Source: DATBAK01 sp036787815 (GTDB lineage Bacteria; Actinomycetota; Acidimicrobiia; IMCC26256; PALSA-610). From it: DNA of 10,089 nt. The notes under the pieces are model-generated. The model had not been told where the DNA came from and ran no database searches. It saw nothing but the letters and a program-made list of their open reading frames with translations. The position numbers and the translations under genes are program-made. Numbering within the stretch: position 1 is the first letter of the stretch; each line of letters begins with the position of its first letter. Shown here one piece after another: positions 6,574-10,089 of this stretch. The stretch is taken from positions 1 through 10,089 of the forward strand of contig DAIQOP010000137.1 of assembly GCA_036787815.1 (NCBI GenBank), read 5' to 3'.

Positions 6574-6780
6574 TCAGCTGTGCACGGCCTGGTCGGTGTG
6601 CGCAGGGTGCGTGCGGGGTCGCCAGCACGCGGCACAGCGGTTGACCCCTTCGCGGTGCAGGTACGGGTGCGGTGGTGGCTCGCGTTCGGCGCCCGAGGCG
6701 GGCTCGATCTCGGTGATGCTCGCGATTTCCTCGAAGGGGATGCGGATCTCTCCGCCACTCACGGTCTTGATGACCAGCAT
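6574..6780 (-). CDS. Small two-part protein with C-x2-C-x5-H-x2-H putative zinc site
   Basis: A 68-residue protein whose reality rests mainly on a perfect AGGAGG five bases before its ATG at 6780. The N-terminal half (1-27) looks like a compact strand-turn-strand-helix unit, MLVIKTVSGGEIRIPFEEI, loosely like the small FlbD/Hfq-sized beta proteins. After a Pro/Glu linker, the C-terminal half carries His38 and His42, then Cys49-Ala-Ala-Cys52, His58 and His61, followed by a short tail. The layout H-P-Y...C-x2-C-x-R-P-x3-P-x-H resembles a small motif I recall from several actinobacterial and actinophage proteins (H-P-F...C-x2-C-G-R-P...H); that likeness is from memory and not checked. A zinc-binding mini-domain is the natural reading. 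It is the last gene of a minus-strand run, 66 bases after the transporter, with a hairpin in between. It is not a shadow of a plus-strand gene: nothing plausible is coded opposite. Confidence 0.75.
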   Translation of the reverse strand: MLVIKTVSGGEIRIPFEEIASITEIEPASGAEREPPPHPYLHREGVNRCAACWRPRTHPAHTDQAVHS

Positions 6781-6785
6781 CTCCG

Positions 6786-6791
6786 CCTCCT
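6786..6791 (-). promoter_or_regulatory. Perfect Shine-Dalgarno (AGGAGG) for the 68-residue gene
   Basis: AGGAGG on the minus strand, five bases from the ATG at 6780. It is the strongest ribosome site in the window and decides both the reality and the start of this small gene. Confidence 0.75.
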
Positions 6792-6799
6792 GGCGTCGG

Positions 6800-6836
6800 G
6801 GGGTCGAGTGGATGGCTCCGCCATTGCTAGCACCCC
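6800..6836 (-). repeat. Two-tier inverted repeat between transporter and small gene
   Basis: ATGGC (6812-6816), loop TCC, GCCAT (6820-6824) forms a perfect inner stem, extended by one G-T pair. Around the same centre (6818), GGGGT (6800-6804) and ACCCC (6832-6836) form an outer stem, leaving a symmetric six-by-six internal loop. It begins 10 bases after the transporter stop and ends 8 bases before AGGAGG on the minus strand. With no U-tract it is not a textbook terminator; it may end or stabilise the transporter mRNA, or act in the leader of the small gene. Confidence 0.5.
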
Positions 6837-6846
6837 GAAAGTCTGT

Positions 6847-8475
6847 TCAGTGCAGCGTTGCCACGAGTACCTGGGCGATGACGATCTTCGCGACCATCGC
6901 GAACGCGAACACCGTCGCGTAGCCGGTCATGACGGCGGCGTCGTCGGCGACCTGTTCGGAGGCGAAGCTGAGCACCGCCGGTTGCGTGCACATGCCGGCG
7001 AGCATCCCCGCGAGCACCGGGGTCGGCGTGTTCGCGAGCTTGCCCACCGCGACGACCACCACGACGGGTGCGACCGCCACCGCGAGCGCGGTGGCGAGCA
7101 CGGGGGGCCAGTGGCCGCTCGAGAACGTGTGCACGAAGGCCTGGCCCGAGCGGGTGCCGACCCCGGCGAGGAAGAGCACGATGCCGAGCTGCCGAAGCGT
7201 GAGGTTCGCCGAGTACGGCATCTGCCAGACCAGCCGTCCGGTGCGGCCGCGCGCACCGAGCACCAGGCCGACCACGAGCGGGCCTCCGGCCGCACCCAGC
7301 GTGAAGCTCTGTCCGGGGAACGGAATGTGCACCGCCCCGAGGAGCAGCCCCAGCGCGATTCCGAGCGAGAAGGTCATGACGTCGACCTCGCTGAGCGCCC
7401 GGTACGAATCGCCGAAGAAGCTCGCGACCTCACGCATCGTGCGAGCAGGAGCGACGATCCGCACACGGTCGCCCAGCTCGAGCACCGTCGCGGGCGTCGC
7501 CACCATGTCGGCGTCGCCGCGCCGGACGCGCGTGACGACCGCTCCGAACCGCTCGAGGTCGAGGGAAGCCACCGACCGGCCGGCCACCGCGCGGCTGGAG
7601 ACGAACATCCGCCGGGTGTCGAACGCTTCGTGGTCGAGCGCGAGGTGCTCCACCGACGCGTCCCCCACCTCGGAGACGAACCGCCGCACGGCTTCCTCCG
7701 CGCCGACCACCGACAAGAGATCGCCGGCGACCGGAACCAGCTCGGGCGTCGCAACCTGCACGACGCCGTCGTGCTTGAGGCGACTGAACGTGATCGCGCG
7801 CCCATGGCTGTCGACCAACGCCCCGAGGCACGCGGGGTCGTGCGTGGTGACACGTACCGTTCGGCACACGATCGGCTCGCCCGCCGCGCGCGCCGCGGCT
7901 TCCGTGTCGCTCACGCTCGGTCCGCCGCGCCGGCTGTGGAAGAGCCAGTAGGTCGCGACGAGGGGAACGAGCACACCGAACGGATAGGCGAGCGAGTAGC
8001 CCACGACGGGCGCGTTGCCCGACGCCGCGAACTGCGACGCACCGAGATGATGTTGGAGGTATTCGAGCACGCCGGCGAGCGCGGGCGTGTTCGTGAGCCC
8101 ACCCGCGAAGGTCCCCGACGCGGTAGGGCCGTCGAGCCCCAGCAAGACGTGCCCGGCCGCGACCGCTACGGCCGCCCCCGCGGCGATCCCGCCGAGCGAC
8201 GCGGCGTTGGCGCTGATGCCGCGTCGCCGGATCGCAGCGACGAACCCGGGGCCGGAGGCCAGGCCGACCGTGTACACGAACACGGCGAGCCCGAGCGTCC
8301 AGACCGGCTCGGGGATCTCGAGGCGGCCGTCGACGGCGCCGAACGCGATTCCCGCGAAGAGCACCGCCGCCACACCGAGGCTGAACCCGCGTACGCGAAC
8401 CCTCCCGACGAGAAAGCCCGTGCCGGCGACCGCGAAGAGCAGGAGTGTCGGGTTCTTGACGAGGACGTCGATCAT
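6847..8475 (-). CDS. AspT/YidE-type transporter with two central RCK_C (TrkA-C) domains
   Basis: A 542-residue membrane protein of the aspartate:alanine exchanger superfamily (AspT/YidE/YbjL type, TC 2.A.81), close to the usual length. Two membrane halves flank a soluble centre: helices at roughly 8-180, RCK_C domain 1 at about 203-272, RCK_C domain 2 at about 287-357, then helices at 366-541. The halves carry the duplicated family signature: GTFAGGLTNTPALAG (121-135) and GMLAGMCTQPAVLSF (490-504). The RCK_C units show the ligand-sensing pattern (GDLLSVVGAEEAVRRF, GDRVRIVAPARTMREV). AspT itself exchanges aspartate for alanine; many relatives are uncharacterised, so the substrate is unknown. 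Start: ATG at 8475, with GGAAAGGA about 7 bases upstream. The crotonase gene lies 120 bases upstream in the same direction; that spacer has its own possible promoter. Confidence 0.93.
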   Translation of the reverse strand: MIDVLVKNPTLLLFAVAGTGFLVGRVRVRGFSLGVAAVLFAGIAFGAVDGRLEIPEPVWTLGLAVFVYTVGLASGPGFVAAIRRRGISANAASLGGIAAGAAVAVAAGHVLLGLDGPTASGTFAGGLTNTPALAGVLEYLQHHLGASQFAASGNAPVVGYSLAYPFGVLVPLVATYWLFHSRRGGPSVSDTEAAARAAGEPIVCRTVRVTTHDPACLGALVDSHGRAITFSRLKHDGVVQVATPELVPVAGDLLSVVGAEEAVRRFVSEVGDASVEHLALDHEAFDTRRMFVSSRAVAGRSVASLDLERFGAVVTRVRRGDADMVATPATVLELGDRVRIVAPARTMREVASFFGDSYRALSEVDVMTFSLGIALGLLLGAVHIPFPGQSFTLGAAGGPLVVGLVLGARGRTGRLVWQMPYSANLTLRQLGIVLFLAGVGTRSGQAFVHTFSSGHWPPVLATALAVAVAPVVVVVAVGKLANTPTPVLAGMLAGMCTQPAVLSFASEQVADDAAVMTGYATVFAFAMVAKIVIAQVLVATLH

Positions 8476-8555
8476 CCGTCGGTCCTTTCCGCTCGATCGC
8501 GGGCGGTGCAGATCCTCGACCGCAAACGGGGCGAGGTCGGAGAAGAACCGAGAGC

Positions 8556-8573
8556 ACGGTACCGCCGCGGCGG
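8556..8573 (-). promoter_or_regulatory. Possible -10 box with adjoining 12-base palindrome upstream of the transporter gene
   Basis: On the minus strand TACCGT (8561-8556) fits TAnnnT and would give a leader of about 70 bases before the transporter ATG. It directly adjoins CCGCCGCGGCGG (8562-8573), a perfect self-complementary 12-mer that would lie in the spacer of that promoter, a usual place for a repressor operator. No -35 hexamer recognised. The palindrome may also arise by chance in such GC-rich DNA. Confidence 0.27.
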
Positions 8574-8595
8574 ATCAGGGCCGCGTTCCGCCTAC

Positions 8596-9429
8596 TCAGT
8601 CGTGGGCGGTGGTGCGGTAGTCGCCGAACGGCGCGTCGCGCTCCTGGAGTGCGTTGGTGAGGCCCCGCTCGCGCGCCGCGCCGACGAAGTCGTGCATCGT
8701 CTGCGTGTGCGTGCCGAGCGCGCAGAGCTCCGTGCCGGCGCGAATCCCGGCGCGCAGACCCATCGCGTCCATCTGACGATGAACGACCCGCTTGTTGAGC
8801 TGGAGCAACTCGATCGGGATCAACGCGATCCGCCGGGCGATGTCGAGGACGCGCTCCTCCAGCTCGTCGGCGGGGAACGCGTCGTTGGCCCACCCGCGCT
8901 TGACGGCCTCGACCCCGGTGATCGAATCGCCGGTGAGCATCATCTCCATGGCCTTGCGCATGCCGAGGAACCACGGGTGGAAGTGCATGTCGGGAACACC
9001 GAAGCGCACGGCCGGGTATCCCATCTCCGCGTCCTCGGCCATGTACACGAGGTCGCAACCGGTCGCGAGCTCGCTCGCGCCTGCGAGGCAGTAGCCGTGA
9101 ATCTGCGCGATCACGGGCTTGGCCAGGTCCCAGATGCTCATCCACCCTTCGGTGACGTGGCGCGGCCACGCGCCTTCGCCGCCCGGCGTGTAGTACGGCA
9201 TCTCCTGCCCGACGTTGCCGCCGCCGAGGTCGTAGCCGGCCGAGAACGAGGAGCCCGCGCCGCGGATGATCGTGACCGAGACGTCGGGGTCGGCGTCGTG
9301 CTCGCGGAGCGTGTCGAGGATCGCGCCGCGCAACGGGTGGGTCAGGCTGTTGCGCTTCTCCGGTCGATTCATCGTGATGCGCCGGACCTTCGGCGCCGGC
9401 TGGTCGACCACGACCACGTCGTTCGTCAT
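8596..9429 (-). CDS. Crotonase-family enoyl-CoA hydratase/isomerase-like protein with only one catalytic Glu
   Basis: A 277-residue cytoplasmic crotonase-fold enzyme acting on an acyl-CoA. MNRPEKRNSLT (20-30) is the classic N-terminal motif; the oxyanion-hole elements are SFSAGYDL (61-68) and HGYCLAGASELA (111-122), with Gly117. Glu120, in ASELATGCD, matches the first catalytic Glu of rat crotonase. The second Glu, normally in a QPE-like motif, is replaced: the site reads GYPAVRFGVPD (137-147) with Ala140. Such enzymes are often isomerases, hydrolases or of unknown reaction rather than true hydratases; this part is inference. The C-terminal helices (160-260) are of normal length. Start: ATG at 9429, with GGGAG 9 bases upstream; the frame stays open further upstream, but codon use there is poor and it would run under the divergent membrane-protein gene. 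The reaction cannot be fixed from sequence alone. Confidence 0.93.
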   Translation of the reverse strand: MTNDVVVVDQPAPKVRRITMNRPEKRNSLTHPLRGAILDTLREHDADPDVSVTIIRGAGSSFSAGYDLGGGNVGQEMPYYTPGGEGAWPRHVTEGWMSIWDLAKPVIAQIHGYCLAGASELATGCDLVYMAEDAEMGYPAVRFGVPDMHFHPWFLGMRKAMEMMLTGDSITGVEAVKRGWANDAFPADELEERVLDIARRIALIPIELLQLNKRVVHRQMDAMGLRAGIRAGTELCALGTHTQTMHDFVGAARERGLTNALQERDAPFGDYRTTAHD

Positions 9430-9652
9430 CGCTCGTGACTCCCTGCTTCGTCGGGCTTCTCTTCGTCGGTCTCGGGCGCGGAGCCTTGTCGATCCGCGCC
9501 CCGCAGGCCCAATCTGGTTTCGCCCGTGTCGGGCGGGCTGAACCCGACCTGAGAACGGTGCAGCGGTCATCATCTTCGTCTCATCCGGGTCGGAGGAGAC
9601 TCCCACCTCGTTGCCGGGTGTCGCTGCATGACGAGACGGAGCTGGTGAGATC
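9430..9652. other. Divergent spacer lacking any TA dinucleotide, with a small hairpin
   Basis: This 223-base stretch separates the crotonase gene from the divergent membrane-protein gene. It contains no TA dinucleotide on either strand, so no TAnnnT -10 box is possible; promoters must be of another type or lie inside the genes. CGCCCG-TGT-CGGGCG (9521-9535) is a perfect six-pair hairpin near its middle. Open frames cross it on both strands but with mixed third-position use, so I call no gene here. Confidence 0.55.
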
Positions 9653-10089
9653 GTGAGCCTCGGGGTCGAGGGCCGGGAGCATCCGGTGCGGGTGGGGGAG
9701 TCGGTGGCGCGACCCTCCGGTGGCGTCGAGGGCAACTCGCGCCTCACGGGCGCGCTGGGCGCGGTGATCTTCGTGCTCCTGGCCATCGAAGGAGTCACGA
9801 TCCTGAGCGTGTCGCGCCTGCTGTCGGCGCACGTGTTCGTCGCGATGTTCCTCGTGCCGATCGTCGTGCTGAAGATCGGCACGACGACGCATCGATTCGT
9901 GCGCTACTACCGAGGCGCTCCCGAGTACTCGGCGAAGGGCCCGCCGCCGCCCATCCTGCGGCTCGCCGGTCCTCTGGTGATCGCGTCGACCGTCGGGGTG
10001 TTCGCCACGGGCATCGCCGCGCTCGTGGTCGGCCCGCCGGCCGGGTGGATCATCGAGGCGCACAAGGCCAGCTTCATCGTGTGGTTCGG
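9653..10089 (+). CDS. Four-helix cytochrome-b-like membrane protein, C-terminus cut by window edge
   Basis: 145 residues of an integral membrane protein are visible. After a soluble N-terminus (1-30), helices lie at about 33-53, 59-78, 104-128 and 138 onward. His60 opens helix 2, His80 closes it, and His137 opens helix 4. By topology His60 and His137 lie on the same side of the membrane, as bis-histidine haem ligands would in a cytochrome-b-type four-helix bundle, and His80 would need a partner at the far end of helix 4, beyond the window. The loop after helix 2 is basic (HRFVRYYRG), suggesting it is cytoplasmic. The haem-binding reading is inference from spacing; an unrelated DUF-type membrane protein is possible. 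Start: GTG at 9653, with a weak GGAG 11 bases upstream; in-frame GTGs at codons 12, 14 and 18 are alternatives. The third-base pattern and hydrophobic runs make the frame convincing. Confidence 0.8.
   Translation, partial: MSLGVEGREHPVRVGESVARPSGGVEGNSRLTGALGAVIFVLLAIEGVTILSVSRLLSAHVFVAMFLVPIVVLKIGTTTHRFVRYYRGAPEYSAKGPPPPILRLAGPLVIASTVGVFATGIAALVVGPPAGWIIEAHKASFIVWF

Noticed and set aside
6580..9438. Very long plus-strand open frame (about 950 codons) opposite the small gene, transporter and crotonase genes
   Set aside because: It is antisense to three genes with clear family motifs; its product is Arg/Glu/His-rich without hydrophobic core or motifs, as expected of a GC-rich shadow frame.
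9435..9656. 73-codon plus-strand frame from a GTG, whose TGA overlaps the GTG of the membrane-protein gene
   Set aside because: The overlap looks operonic, but third-position use is mixed, especially in the second half, there is no ribosome site, and the product shows no ordered pattern.
9430..9882. Extension of the crotonase reading frame upstream of 9429
   Set aside because: It would add 151 residues rich in rare Arg codons, beyond the usual crotonase length, and would lie under the divergent membrane-protein gene.
1..10089. Mobile elements, CRISPR, tRNA or rRNA genes
   Set aside because: No transposase or integrase motifs, no regularly spaced repeats, and no tRNA-like fold noticed; composition is even throughout.

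Overview
The window is very GC-rich, densely coded and without rRNA, tRNA, CRISPR or insertion-sequence signals. GC-ending codons, frequent GTG starts, TAnnnT-type -10 boxes lying right at start codons (leaderless style) and a secreted CHAP-FN3 protein all fit a high-GC actinobacterium, possibly of the Acidimicrobiia type. The phylum is a reasonable inference; the class is a guess from general character.

Layout. On the minus strand, an alpha/beta hydrolase (1499-2332) precedes a superfamily II DECH-box helicase (1-1423, running off the left edge). Divergent from them is a seven-helix hemolysin III/TrhA membrane protein (2449-3102), which converges on a 4,5-DOPA-type extradiol dioxygenase (3117-3896, minus). 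From the dioxygenase promoter region a plus-strand run leaves: a secreted CHAP-FN3 protein (4000-4875), a His/Trp-rich lipoprotein (4949-5746) and, 11 bases further, a membrane-anchored paralogue of that lipoprotein (5758-6561). A minus-strand run converges on it: a crotonase-family enzyme (8596-9429), an AspT/YidE-type transporter with two RCK_C domains (6847-8475) and a 68-residue protein with a C-x2-C-x5-H-x2-H motif (6574-6780). Divergent from the crotonase, a four-helix cytochrome-b-like membrane protein (9653 onward) runs off the right edge.

How the genes work together. Most are single-function genes on short transcription units with no evident shared pathway. The one tight unit of unknown function is the tandem pair 4949-6561: two extracytoplasmic proteins, one lipid-anchored and one helix-anchored, that keep the same His, Trp and Cys positions although the rest has diverged. 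They look like a metal- or cofactor-binding pair at the outer face of the membrane. This, together with the small zinc-motif protein and its structured leader, is the least explained part of the window.

Non-coding DNA is limited to short spacers. The longest is 223 bases (9430-9652) and contains no TA dinucleotide, hence no canonical -10 box.
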